Assembly (NCBI RefSeq): GCF_013403875.1
Contig: NZ_JACBNX010000007.1
Coordinates: 62,001-126,000 of the forward strand
Length of the DNA stretch: 64,000 nt
Reading direction: 5' to 3'
Source of the DNA: Burkholderia guangdongensis
Lineage (GTDB): Bacteria; Pseudomonadota; Gammaproteobacteria; Burkholderiales; Burkholderiaceae
The number at the start of each line of letters is the position of its first letter. The first letter of the stretch is position 1. Below, in pieces: positions 54,325 through 62,549 of this stretch. The translations under genes were made by a program, and so were the position numbers. The notes under the pieces were generated by a model. That model was given only the letters and a program-made list of their open reading frames with translations. It did not search any database and was not told where the DNA came from.

Positions 54325-54864
54325 TCAGCGGACGTTGCACGACGTGCGCGCGACGTCCGGGCTCAGGCTCGTGATGCAGCGCGAGCCGGAGCCGTTGTCG
54401 TAGAAGCTGCGCGTCTCGGCCTGTTGCATCGACGGATCATACGGATTCGGCGCGGCGGGGCGTTCGTGCTGCTGGCGGTAGGCCTCCCAGTCGCGCAGCC
54501 GCGTTTCGTGTTCGGGCAGTGTCCGGCCGAGACTGTCCGGGCCGCCGTCGCCGAGCGTGATGCGGTTCGGCTGCCAGTCCTGCGCGCGGCCGGGCCGCGT
54601 GCCGGATGCCGGTTGCGCGGCGATCGGGCGCGAGCCGTGTTCGAGACCGGTGCTGAACGGATCGCCTGCGGCGGGCGCGGCGAAGCGGGCCGAACTGGCG
54701 CCGCGCGCGGCGCGGACGCCGCCGGCGGCGTCGGTTTCGGCTCGGAAGACGCTGGTGCCGGGTACGGGCTCGGCTTGCGTATCGGGACTCCACGCGAACG
54801 CACTCGACAGGGCGACCGCGCAGGCGAGCGTGAGGGTGCGGGCAATGAGAACGGGGGATTTCAT
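54325..54864 (-). CDS. Secreted protein of unknown function
   Basis: A 179-residue protein with a signal peptide (MKSPVLIARTLTLACAVALS, cleavage near residue 25). The mature part is low in hydrophobic residues and rich in Ala, Gly, Arg and Pro; it ends SCNVR, with Cys near the C-terminus (RCITSLSPDVARTSCNV), a possible disulfide. No family was recognised. GGAAATCGTCG precedes the ATG at 54864; an in-frame start at 54897 would disrupt the signal peptide. Confidence 0.75.
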   Translation of the reverse strand: MKSPVLIARTLTLACAVALSSAFAWSPDTQAEPVPGTSVFRAETDAAGGVRAARGASSARFAAPAAGDPFSTGLEHGSRPIAAQPASGTRPGRAQDWQPNRITLGDGGPDSLGRTLPEHETRLRDWEAYRQQHERPAAPNPYDPSMQQAETRSFYDNGSGSRCITSLSPDVARTSCNVR

Positions 54865-55175
54865 CGACGATTTCCTTCGGAGCGAGAGGGTGGACAAACG
54901 GACGATGGCTGGCGGGCGGGGCGCTCGTGAAGCGACGCGGGGAGCGGCGCATACATCGGAGGCGAGCGCGAATCGCGATGAGGGCTGGCTGGATCGCTGA
55001 CGCGAGCGCCTATTATTTCATATGTCTGACAAATTTCGCGCGGCCGGCTCCAGCCGTGTCTGCTTGTCGATGCGCTCGGCTTGTCGAGTCATGGCGGCTT
55101 CTCCAGGGCTCGTTCGAGGTGGACGGCGTTGCGCGGTCGCGCGCGCGGCGAGACCGTTGGCGTCGTGCCTGCAGG
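54865..55175. other. Intergenic region with no supported gene
   Basis: Between the secreted protein and the ferredoxin gene, both on the minus strand, 311 bp hold no ORF I can support. A short AT-rich stretch at 55007-55035 could be a promoter for the secreted protein gene. Confidence 0.4.
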
Positions 55176-55475
55176 CTACAGCGGCGTCGCGTCGGGCACG
55201 TCGAGCACGACGTCCGACGTCGCGATCGCGACGCACGGCAGCGTGTAGCCTTCCGCCTTTTCCTCGCGGCTCAGCCCCGGCCATTCGATCGTGTAGCGCA
55301 CGGTGCCGCTGACGATCCTGCACAGGCAGGTCCGGCATGTTCCGTTGCGGCAGGAGCGCGGCAGCGATACGTGCGCGAAGCCGGCCGCTTCGAGCAGCGT
55401 CAACGATTCGGGCGCGTCGAAGCTGGCGCCGAGCGGCTCCAGGCGAACGCGGTGGGACGATTCTGTATCGCTCAT
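55176..55475 (-). CDS. 2Fe-2S ferredoxin, plant type
   Basis: The 99-residue protein contains the four-cysteine pattern of plant-type ferredoxins: LPRSCRNGTCRTCLCRIVSG (three Cys, ~residues 40-50) and YTLPCVAIATSD (fourth Cys). An extra Cys in CRTCLC is unusual. The N-terminal MSDTESSHRVRLEPLG is hydrophilic, so it is cytoplasmic. The start ATG is at 55475. No partner oxygenase lies beside it; it may serve electron transfer elsewhere. Confidence 0.9.
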   Translation of the reverse strand: MSDTESSHRVRLEPLGASFDAPESLTLLEAAGFAHVSLPRSCRNGTCRTCLCRIVSGTVRYTIEWPGLSREEKAEGYTLPCVAIATSDVVLDVPDATPL

Positions 55476-55537
55476 GAATGAAGGGCGGCCGGATGCCGGA
55501 TATCGAAGCGGCGAACCATCAAGGATACCCGACGACG

Positions 55538-55586
55538 CCGGCCGCCGGCCGCCGGCCGCCGGCCGCGCGCTGCGCGCTGCGCGCTG
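55538..55586. repeat. Two adjacent heptanucleotide tandem arrays
   Basis: CCGGCCG is repeated four times (55538-55565) and is directly followed by CGCGCTG three times (55566-55586). They lie just upstream of the ferredoxin start (opposite strand) and ahead of the small membrane protein gene. Such arrays can change copy number by slippage. Confidence 0.85.
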
Positions 55587-55752
55587 CGCCGGCGTCGGCG
55601 CCAGCGCGAGTCGGGCCGCGCCGCGCGACCGGGGGAAAAATCCCCTTGCGTTTGCGTTGCCGCCTGCAATGATGGAAATGGAGCACGCGCGCGTCGTGCT
55701 CCATACCGCAACACGCATGTGCCGCGACATGCATCCGTTCGGGAGAGGCGCG

Positions 55753-55944
55753 ATGGTTCGGGCGGAACTCAGGGTGGTGGTGGCGGCGATCGCGACGTTC
55801 GTCGTGCTGGCCGGGATTGCGATGGCGATTCACGGGCTGCTGTTCGACCGGGCGGGCGCGCTGTACGGCGGCGTGCTGGCGATCACGCTCGGCGTGACGA
55901 CCTGCGTGGTCGAGCTGACCGTCTGGCCGAAGGATCGATCGTGA
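55753..55944 (+). CDS. Small two-helix membrane protein
   Basis: A 63-residue protein with two hydrophobic segments (VVVAAIATFVVLAGIAMAI, ~residues 7-25, and LYGGVLAITLGVTTCVVEL, ~residues 36-54). GGGAGAGG lies just ahead of the ATG at 55753; in-frame Met codons upstream (55729) are less well placed. No family was recognised. Confidence 0.65.
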   Translation: MVRAELRVVVAAIATFVVLAGIAMAIHGLLFDRAGALYGGVLAITLGVTTCVVELTVWPKDRS

Positions 55945-56155
55945 TGCGCGCCGAAAGCGGTCGCCCGCAACGGGCGCCGCCGTAAAATTTGCCTCTTGCG
56001 CCAAACCGTCTAAAGTGAAGGCAACCGGTTATGCATTGTGCGCTCGACACTCAGCGCGCGACGCGACCACCGGCCAGCCCCGCGCGCTTCGCCCGACGAG
56101 TTGATACGGACGACGCGCGCGGCCCTGTATTTTCACGACGGTAGAGGCAGCGCGC

Positions 56156-56443
56156 ATGCAAATTCATTTCCCGAACGAGGCGCCCGAATATTCGGGGCGC
56201 GAACTGACGCTCGCGTTCCCGGCCTTGATCAATGGCGAACGGGTCCAATGCCACATTACCGCGGAGGCGCTCGAAGATCACTTCGGCGCGGCGTCGCCGC
56301 GCTTCGAGGATATGGTGGGCGCGTTCGACACTCACCGCACACGAATCGAGGCTGCCGCCCGGCGGCTGCTGTCTGAGACGCGCGCGCAATGCGTGGTGCT
56401 GCGCAGCGGCTACGTGCGGTTTTACGAGGCGAACTGGCGCTGA
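56156..56443 (+). CDS. DUF1488 family protein
   Basis: A 95-residue soluble protein. The pattern LTLAFPALINGERVQCHITAE, split as LTLAFPALINGER and VQCHITAEALEDHFG, with AAARRLLSETRAQCVVLRSG at the end, matches DUF1488, a small family found throughout Proteobacteria without a known function. The start ATG at 56156 follows GGTAGAGGC. Confidence 0.85.
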   Translation: MQIHFPNEAPEYSGRELTLAFPALINGERVQCHITAEALEDHFGAASPRFEDMVGAFDTHRTRIEAAARRLLSETRAQCVVLRSGYVRFYEANWR

Positions 56444-56607
56444 AGGGCCAGACTGGCGCGAGCGGGCGCGGTCGAGACGATCGCGCGCCGCGTGGTCGGA
56501 CGCGCGTTGCGCCGGTAAACCAGGCAAGGAACGCGCGGAGAGAACGCCACCCGGACTGTGGCGTTTTTCGTTCCCGGCGGGGGCTGGCTGCGATCGGCCC
56601 GTTCGGC

Positions 56608-57036
56608 TCATCGCGCAACGACGAGCGTCGTATGCATGCCGAGCGCGTAGTGACCGGGCATGTTGCAGATGAGCGCGTAGCGGCCGGGCGCGAGCGTCAG
56701 CGTCAGATGCCTGCTCTGGCCAGGCGCGATGTCCTCGATCTCTCCGATCTTGCGCAACCCCCGTTCTAGCACCTGCCCGTCGCGAACCGGCAGCGCGCCG
56801 TCGGCGAGGTCCGTCTTCAGCACGACGAACTCGTGCGTCATCGGGCTGTCCGCCGAATTCCTGACGTCGAACGTGACCCGGCCCGGCTTCACGCTGTGCG
56901 TGCCGAGTTCGATCGAGCTCGCGAGCAGCGTCGCGTCGACGGTCTGCTGCGCGTGAGCGGGTTGAGCGGCCATGCCGAGCACGGCCGCGTTGGCGATGAT
57001 GGCGAGATGGTGAGTGACACGATAAGCGACACGCAT
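56608..57036 (-). CDS. Periplasmic type-1 copper (cupredoxin) protein
   Basis: A 142-residue protein with a signal peptide (MRVAYRVTHHLAIIANAAVLG, cleaved near AHA-QQT). The copper site is visible: His in SPMTHEFVV, then Cys, His and Met in ALICNMPGHYALGM (CxxxxHxxxxM). It resembles the plastocyanin/azurin-like proteins annotated as sulfocyanin-like copper-binding proteins. Role: electron transfer or copper handling. GGAGGCC precedes the ATG at 57036. It is a single gene. Confidence 0.9.
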   Translation of the reverse strand: MRVAYRVTHHLAIIANAAVLGMAAQPAHAQQTVDATLLASSIELGTHSVKPGRVTFDVRNSADSPMTHEFVVLKTDLADGALPVRDGQVLERGLRKIGEIEDIAPGQSRHLTLTLAPGRYALICNMPGHYALGMHTTLVVAR

Positions 57037-57224
57037 GGCGGCCTCCCGTTGCGTCGACACGTTGATCCGTCGGCATCCGCCACGCCGTCGTGCGCGGCGT
57101 CGCCTGCACGCGCGAGGACGCGCGTCCCCCCGGCGATGCACGAAGGCTTCGTGTCGCGGATGCTACGGTACGTGCGGTAAACGTTCGGTGCGCATGGCTT
57201 ATTCCTGCGGCTGGCCGCCCGCGC

Positions 57225-58526
57225 TCACTCGCTGCCGAGGTAGAAGAAGCGGAACAGGAACACGGCCGCGATGAGCCACACGATCGGCTTCACCTGCTTC
57301 GCCTGGCCCGTCAGCAGCTTGAGGCCGCCGTACGCGATGAAGCCGAACGCGACGCCGTTCGCGATCGAATACGTGAACGGCATCAACAGCGCGGTCAACG
57401 CGGCGGGCACGGCTTCGGTGGCGTTGTCCCACGGCACCTCGACCATGTCGCGCAGCATCAGGCACGACACATAGAGCAGCGCGGGCGCGGTTGCGTACGC
57501 GGGTACCACGCCGGCGAGCGGCGCGATGAACAGGCACGCGAGGAACAGGATCGCGACCGTCAGCGCGGTCATGCCGGTGCGGCCGCCCGCCTGCACGCCG
57601 GACGCGCTTTCGATGTAGGCGGTCGTCGACGACGTGCCGAGCAGCGAGCCGGCGACGATCGCGGTGCTGTCGGCGAGCAGCGCCTTGTTCAGGCGGTCCA
57701 TCTTGCCGTGCACGAGCAGGCCCGCGCGGTTCGCGACGCCCATCAGCGTGCCGGTCGCGTCGAACAGCTCGACGAGGAAGAACACGAGAATCACGTTGAT
57801 GATGCCGGTCGACACGGCCGCGTGGATGTCGAGCTTGAACAGCGTCGCGTCGATCGACGGCGGCGCGGACACGACACCGTGAAACTCGTTGCCGCCGAAG
57901 AAGAACGACAGCACGGTGACGCCGAGAATGCCGATCAGGATCGCGCCGCGCACGCGCAGATGATCGAGCGTGACGATCACGAAGAAGCCGATGATCGCGA
58001 GCACGGTCGTCGGCTTGTGCAGGTCGCCGAGCGTGACGAGCGTCGCCGGGTTGCCGACGATCACGCCGGACGTCTTCAGCGAGATGATCCCGAGAAACAG
58101 GCCGATACCCGCGGTGATCGACACGCGCAGCGAATGCGGGATGCCGTTGACGATCGCCTCGCGCACGCGGAACAGCGTGACGACGAGGAACAGGCACCCG
58201 GAGATGAACACCGCGCCGAGCGCCGCCTGCCACGTGAAGCCGAGACCCTTGACGACGGTGTACGCGAAGTACGCGTTCAGGCCCATGCCGGGCGCGCAGG
58301 CGATCGGGTAGTTCGCGTACAGGCCCATGATCAGCGACGCGAGCGCGGACACGAGGCAGGTCGCGACGAACACGGATTCCTTCGGCATGCCGGCGTCGCC
58401 GAGGATCGCGGGATTCACGAAGATGATGTAGGCCATCGTCAGGAACGTGGTGACGCCCGCGAGTATTTCGGTGCGGAGGTCGGTGCCGGCTTCTTCGAAG
58501 CCGAAATACCGTTTGATCGATTCCAT
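57225..58526 (-). CDS. NCS2 family purine permease (AzgA/PbuG type)
   Basis: The 433 residues start MESIKRYFGFEEAGTDLRTE and carry about twelve to fourteen membrane helices. AzgA-type blocks are LAGVTTFLTMAYIIFVNP, ACAPGMGLNAYFAY, SLKTSGVIVGNPATLV, FDATGTLMGVANRAGL and GTSSTTAYIESASG. Transporters of this group take up adenine, guanine or hypoxanthine with protons. Start 58526 is the usual N-terminus; in-frame codons to 58883 are not needed. No purine riboswitch was recognised upstream. Confidence 0.93.
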   Translation of the reverse strand: MESIKRYFGFEEAGTDLRTEILAGVTTFLTMAYIIFVNPAILGDAGMPKESVFVATCLVSALASLIMGLYANYPIACAPGMGLNAYFAYTVVKGLGFTWQAALGAVFISGCLFLVVTLFRVREAIVNGIPHSLRVSITAGIGLFLGIISLKTSGVIVGNPATLVTLGDLHKPTTVLAIIGFFVIVTLDHLRVRGAILIGILGVTVLSFFFGGNEFHGVVSAPPSIDATLFKLDIHAAVSTGIINVILVFFLVELFDATGTLMGVANRAGLLVHGKMDRLNKALLADSTAIVAGSLLGTSSTTAYIESASGVQAGGRTGMTALTVAILFLACLFIAPLAGVVPAYATAPALLYVSCLMLRDMVEVPWDNATEAVPAALTALLMPFTYSIANGVAFGFIAYGGLKLLTGQAKQVKPIVWLIAAVFLFRFFYLGSE

Positions 58527-59006
58527 GAGCGCGTTTCTCCGGTCTGGTTGTCGTATTTCTCGGCCTGCTATCGGCGGATTGTAATCGCGTAGATCGATCC
58601 GGAGATAAAGCGTCTGTTGCAAACGCGTGACAGCACGAAAAATGCGTGCGCATGCAACCGGGAGGGGGTGGGGATGGGCGCGGACACGCGCTTGAAATGG
58701 AACGCCGGCATGCTGGCGGCAGCCATGCAACGAACGGCCGGCGGCGTTGACTGGCGATGCGCGGGAACCGTCCGACCCGGCGCCGCGCGAGCATCCGGCT
58801 ATCCTGCTCCGAAGCCGCACGGCGCGCAACTGTCGGATATCCGGGCATATCGGACTGTGGTTTTTGTGTGTAAAAGATTGCAAGACCGGATCGCGTCAGC
58901 CGGCAACTCTTCTAGGATAGGAACACCGGCCGTGCGTGCCCGGGCAGGCGCGCGGCGCTCGAACGAATGCCCGAATGCGGGTTCGTCCGTTTTCGCGGAG
59001 GTCAGC
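58527..59006. other. Intergenic region between the purine permease and a small ORF
   Basis: About 480 bp. No gene was supported. The 58550-58620 part is AT-richer and probably holds the permease promoter; a second such stretch (58855-58925, with GTGTGTAAAAGATTG and CTAGGATAGG) may be the promoter of the gene at 59007. Confidence 0.4.
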
Positions 59007-59285
59007 ATGTTGAATTGGATCAGCCGTTGGGCAATGCGTCACGCCCCTACGCCGGAAAAAACCGCCGCGTCGATGCTGGTGACGGCACGCATGGAGCTGT
59101 TCACTGCCGAGCAGCGCGTGATCGACGCGAAATTACAGGCGGATTACTGGCGCACGCGGGTGTCGTTCCTCGAGGAGGTGCAGAAGCAGGGCATCGAGCC
59201 TTGGGTGAGCGCATCGGTGTCGCTGCGGCCCGAGCTCGAGGCCGCGCCGCGCGCGGCGGGCCCGCGGCTCGCCGCCAGCACCTGA
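59007..59285 (+). CDS. Small conserved-looking protein of unknown function
   Basis: A 92-residue protein starting MLNWISRWAMRHA, with a strongly helical, charged middle (MELFTAEQRVIDAKLQADYW, ~residues 31-50) that could form a coiled coil. GGAGGTCAGC precedes the ATG at 59007. It has no signal peptide or membrane segment. No family was recognised. Confidence 0.7.
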   Translation: MLNWISRWAMRHAPTPEKTAASMLVTARMELFTAEQRVIDAKLQADYWRTRVSFLEEVQKQGIEPWVSASVSLRPELEAAPRAAGPRLAAST

Positions 59286-59343
59286 TGGCGGATCCGTTCG
59301 CGCGCGCGGCATGCGCAGTGCCGCACGCGCCTGCGTAGGCGTC

Positions 59344-59628
59344 TTACGCGTCCGCCTGTGCGAGCCCCTGCTTCAGCAGATCGGTCAGCAGGCCCGTCAT
59401 CCCTTCCGGATGCGTCGCCGCACGTGCCTTCAACTGCTCGACGAGGTCCGCGTTCAGCTTGCATGCGAACGGCACGAGGCCTTGCTCCTGGTCGAGCTTG
59501 CGCTGCGCGCGGCGGTCGAGCTTCGCATCTTCGGCGCCTTTGCCGAAGCGCGCGGAAGCCGTCTGCTTCATCGCGTGCGTGAGCTTCAGCGCCTTGTTTT
59601 TCTCGAGATCGGTTTTCTTCATGGCCAT
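59344..59628 (-). CDS. Small basic protein with ribbon-helix-helix-like C-terminus
   Basis: A 94-residue protein. The N-terminal ~45 residues are lysine-rich and helical (KKTDLEKNKALKLTHAMKQ). The C-terminal part (FACKLNADLVEQLKARAATH, then GMTGLLTDLLKQGL) resembles a short strand followed by two helices as in ribbon-helix-helix regulators. That comparison is by eye only. GAGGTGCC precedes the ATG at 59628; ATG 59622 is an alternative. Confidence 0.65.
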   Translation of the reverse strand: MAMKKTDLEKNKALKLTHAMKQTASARFGKGAEDAKLDRRAQRKLDQEQGLVPFACKLNADLVEQLKARAATHPEGMTGLLTDLLKQGLAQADA

Positions 59629-59688
59629 CGCGGCACCTCGTGCGGAAACAAAGCCGCGATTGTACGCATTCCGCCCGGTCCGCGCGCG

Positions 59689-60597
59689 TCAGGACGCCGC
59701 TTTGCTCGTCCCCCAGTTGCCGCCGTGCGCGGCGGCCTGAGCGGCCGGCGAGCGCGCGAGATAGGCGAGCGCCTGCTCGGTCGAGCCTTCGCCGTGCGGC
59801 GTATAGCCCGGCAGGAAGAAGCGCAGCGCCGCGCCCATCACCTTCCAGAACGACGGCAGATGGCCGCGCCGTGACCCGCGCCACCATGCGATCACGAAGC
59901 CCGGATAGCGGCCCGCGCCCGGATCGCGCTGATACATGAATCGCGCGCCGGTCGTCATGAAGTGCAGCAGCATCCCGATCGACAGCGTCATGTGAAAGCA
60001 GCGGCCGACGTAGCTGCCGCCCAGGTGCCGATAGATGTCGAACGCGACGTTCCGGTGCTCGACCTCCTCCGCGCCGTGCCAGCGCAGCAGGTCGACCATC
60101 GTCGGGTCGGCGTGGCCGCGGTCGAGGGCTTCCGCGTTGAGCACCCAGTTGCCGAGATAGCCGAAGAAATGCTCGAGCGACGCGATCACCGCAAGCTGCT
60201 GGCGCAGCCAGAAGCGCGTATGCCCGATCTTGAGCCCGAACGGCGTCTCGCCGAGCGCGCCCGTAAACATCCGGTTCAGCTTCCGCGTGAACGGCTTCGT
60301 GTCGATTCCGTGCCGCTCGTAGTAGTGCTTCAGCACGCCGCCGTGCGAGCGCGAGTGCACGGCCTCCTGGCGCAGGAAGCCGTCGGCGTCCGCGTGCAGG
60401 TTCGGGTCCGTGATGTGCGGCAGCGCCTTGTTGTACACGCGGCAGAACCATAGTTCGCCTTCCGGGAACAGCAGATTCAGCGTGTTGATGATGTGCGTGC
60501 TGCCCGGGTCGTTCGGAATCCACGTGATCGGCGTGTCGCTGAAGTCGAATTTGACGTGGCGGGCCTTGATCGGATAGTGGTCGGCGGTGGCGGTCAT
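59689..60597 (-). CDS. Predicted metal-dependent hydrolase (PF10118 family)
   Basis: A 302-residue protein. HxxE/ExxH-type metal motifs are seen in FLRQEAVHSRSHGGVLK (~residues 85-101), EHFFGYLGNWVL and LLRWHGAEEVEHRNVAFDIY (~residues 170-190), which resembles di-iron ferritin-like helices. The C-terminus has amphipathic and hydrophobic stretches. It lies 36 bp after the fusion gene at 60634 and is probably co-transcribed; the two are often paired, suggesting a joint role in lipid or membrane metabolism (inferred). Confidence 0.85.
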   Translation of the reverse strand: MTATADHYPIKARHVKFDFSDTPITWIPNDPGSTHIINTLNLLFPEGELWFCRVYNKALPHITDPNLHADADGFLRQEAVHSRSHGGVLKHYYERHGIDTKPFTRKLNRMFTGALGETPFGLKIGHTRFWLRQQLAVIASLEHFFGYLGNWVLNAEALDRGHADPTMVDLLRWHGAEEVEHRNVAFDIYRHLGGSYVGRCFHMTLSIGMLLHFMTTGARFMYQRDPGAGRYPGFVIAWWRGSRRGHLPSFWKVMGAALRFFLPGYTPHGEGSTEQALAYLARSPAAQAAAHGGNWGTSKAAS

Positions 60598-60633
60598 CTG
60601 TGAGTGTCTCCGTGGGCGGTATCGCGGCCCCCG

Positions 60634-62421
60634 TCAGTGCGAGGCCATGCTGACCCGGGCGATCGCGCGTCCGAGCCAGGGCAGGAAGCGGCCGACGAAG
60701 CGCAGCGCGTGCGCCTCCGTGCCGATGGCGACGACCGGCCGGTTGCGCAGCACGCCGTCGATCATCGCCTGCGCGACGGCCTCCGGCTTCAGCCCGCGCA
60801 TCTGGTACAGCTTCGTCGCGCGCTTGCGCAGGCGGGCTTCGTCCTGCGCGCTGGCGCCCGCGTATTGCGTCGACGCCATGATTCCGGTTTCCGCGAAGCC
60901 GGGGCAGACGGCCGTCACGCCGATCCCGTGGTCCGCGAGCTCCGCGCGCATGCATTCGCTCAGCATCAGCACCGCGGCTTTCGTGCTCGCGTATGCGGGC
61001 AGGTCGCGCGACGGGCCGAACGCGGCCGCCGACGCGGTGTTCACGATGTGTCCGCCGATGCCGCGCGCGGCCATCTGCTTCGCGAACAGCCGCGAGCCGT
61101 GGATCACGCCCCACAGGTTCACGTGCAGGATGCGCTCCCAGTGCGCGGCGCTCGTGTCGAGGATGCCGCCCGCCATGCCGATTCCCGCGTTGTTGATCAC
61201 GACGTCGGCGCCGCCGAGGTCGGTTTCGACCCAGCGCGCGAGCGCTTCCATCTCGTCGGCGGCACCGACGTCGACGCGCCGCGCGTGCGCGTTCGCGCCG
61301 ACGAGACGCGCGAGCAGCGCGGTGCGCTCGGCGCTCGCCGCGTCGATGTCGACCGCGACGACCGTCGCGCCTTCGCGCGCGAAGGCGAGCGCCGCGCAAC
61401 GGCCGATGCCGCTGCCCGCGCCGGTCACGACCGCGACCTTGCCGCAGAAGCGTCCGCTGGTGTGGCGGCGGCGCGCGTTCGCGAGCGCCGGCGGCTCGTC
61501 GCCGGTTTCCACCGCGTCGATCAGCTCCTGCGCGAGACCCGCGAAGCGCGCCGGATCGGCGATCGGTAGCCAGTGGCGCGCGGCGACGGTGCGCCGGTAG
61601 TAGTGCGGCACCCAGCGCGACAAATCTTCGGACAGCGCGGGGCTCACGTAGCGGTCGTTGAGCGGCACGATCACCTGCACCGGCGCGTGCGCGTGGCGCT
61701 CGCGCGGCGCGAAGATCGAGCGGATGAAGTTCGCGCGATAGAGGCGCACGCCGTGCGCGCCGTCGTCGGCCTGCGTCGCGCGCGGCTCGAGCGTCGTCTT
61801 TTCGATGCGACGCAGCACCTTCGGCCACGCGCGGCCGAGCCACAGCCGCCACGCCAGCTCGGGCACGAACGGCAGATGGAACAGGTACACGTACCACGAG
61901 CGCGCGAGCTGGCCGCCGAGCTTCGCGAGCGACGCCGGCGTCGGGTGCAGCACACGCTCGCGCAGCCAGTAGCCGACGTGGTCGAGGCACGGCCCCGAGC
62001 ACGACGTGAACGACGCGATGCGGCCCGCGAGCCGCGGCTCGGTGACGAACGCCCAGCTCTGGATCGACCCCCAGTCGTGCGCGATCAGGTGTACCGCGCG
62101 GCCCGGGCACAGCGCGTCGATCACCGCGACGAAATCGTCGGTCAGCTTTTCGAGGCGATAGTCGGACGTGCGCGTCGGCACGCTCGACAGGCCCGCGCCG
62201 CGCACGTCGTACGCGATCACGTAATGGCGCCGCGCGAGGATCGGCGCGACCGCGTGCCAGACTTCACTGCTGTCCGGGTAGCCGTGCACGAGCACGACGG
62301 GCGGGTGGCCCGGGTCGCCCCAGGTCTTGACCGCGAGCGTCACGTCGCCGGATGCGACGGCGGTTTCGGCATGAACCGATTCGAACAGGGCCAGCGGCGC
62401 TTCGTCGGAGAGGGCTTGCAT
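60634..62421 (-). CDS. Fusion of alpha/beta hydrolase and short-chain dehydrogenase
   Basis: The 595-residue protein has two enzymes in one chain. Residues ~25-300 are an epoxide-hydrolase-like domain (VVLVHGYPDSSEVWHAVAPIL, ~38-58, and LIAHDWGSIQSWAFVTEP with the nucleophile Asp, ~112-129). Residues ~315-595 are a classical SDR (KVAVVTGAGSGIGRCAALAF, Asn in VINNAGIGMAGG, and the YASTK active site). The same order occurs in mycobacterial EphD. It could hydrolyse an ester or epoxide and oxidise the alcohol product. It heads a two-gene unit with the metal-dependent hydrolase. Confidence 0.9.
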   Translation of the reverse strand: MQALSDEAPLALFESVHAETAVASGDVTLAVKTWGDPGHPPVVLVHGYPDSSEVWHAVAPILARRHYVIAYDVRGAGLSSVPTRTSDYRLEKLTDDFVAVIDALCPGRAVHLIAHDWGSIQSWAFVTEPRLAGRIASFTSCSGPCLDHVGYWLRERVLHPTPASLAKLGGQLARSWYVYLFHLPFVPELAWRLWLGRAWPKVLRRIEKTTLEPRATQADDGAHGVRLYRANFIRSIFAPRERHAHAPVQVIVPLNDRYVSPALSEDLSRWVPHYYRRTVAARHWLPIADPARFAGLAQELIDAVETGDEPPALANARRRHTSGRFCGKVAVVTGAGSGIGRCAALAFAREGATVVAVDIDAASAERTALLARLVGANAHARRVDVGAADEMEALARWVETDLGGADVVINNAGIGMAGGILDTSAAHWERILHVNLWGVIHGSRLFAKQMAARGIGGHIVNTASAAAFGPSRDLPAYASTKAAVLMLSECMRAELADHGIGVTAVCPGFAETGIMASTQYAGASAQDEARLRKRATKLYQMRGLKPEAVAQAMIDGVLRNRPVVAIGTEAHALRFVGRFLPWLGRAIARVSMASH

Positions 62422-62503
62422 CGGGTGTCCGTTTCTAGTCGGAAAGTGAGCGTGAGACCGGATGTCGCGCGCGGCATCGGCGGCGTGCGCGGCATGCGCG
62501 TGC

Positions 62504-62549
62504 GTCAGGCATGCCCGTCAGGCATGCCCGTCAGGCGTGCGCGTCAGGC
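62504..62549. repeat. 13-bp tandem repeats overlapping the M24 peptidase stop codon
   Basis: GTCAGGCATGCCC is repeated at 62504-62516 and 62517-62529, in a changed form (GTCAGGCGTGCGC) at 62530-62542, and as a partial copy (GTCAGGC) at 62543-62549 that contains the TGA stop of the minus-strand peptidase. Expansion probably arose from the 3' end of that gene. Confidence 0.85.

Noticed and set aside
59144..62110. A 988-codon minus-strand frame
   Set aside because: It is a shifted frame over the metal-dependent hydrolase and the hydrolase-SDR fusion genes, which have clear domains in their own frames.
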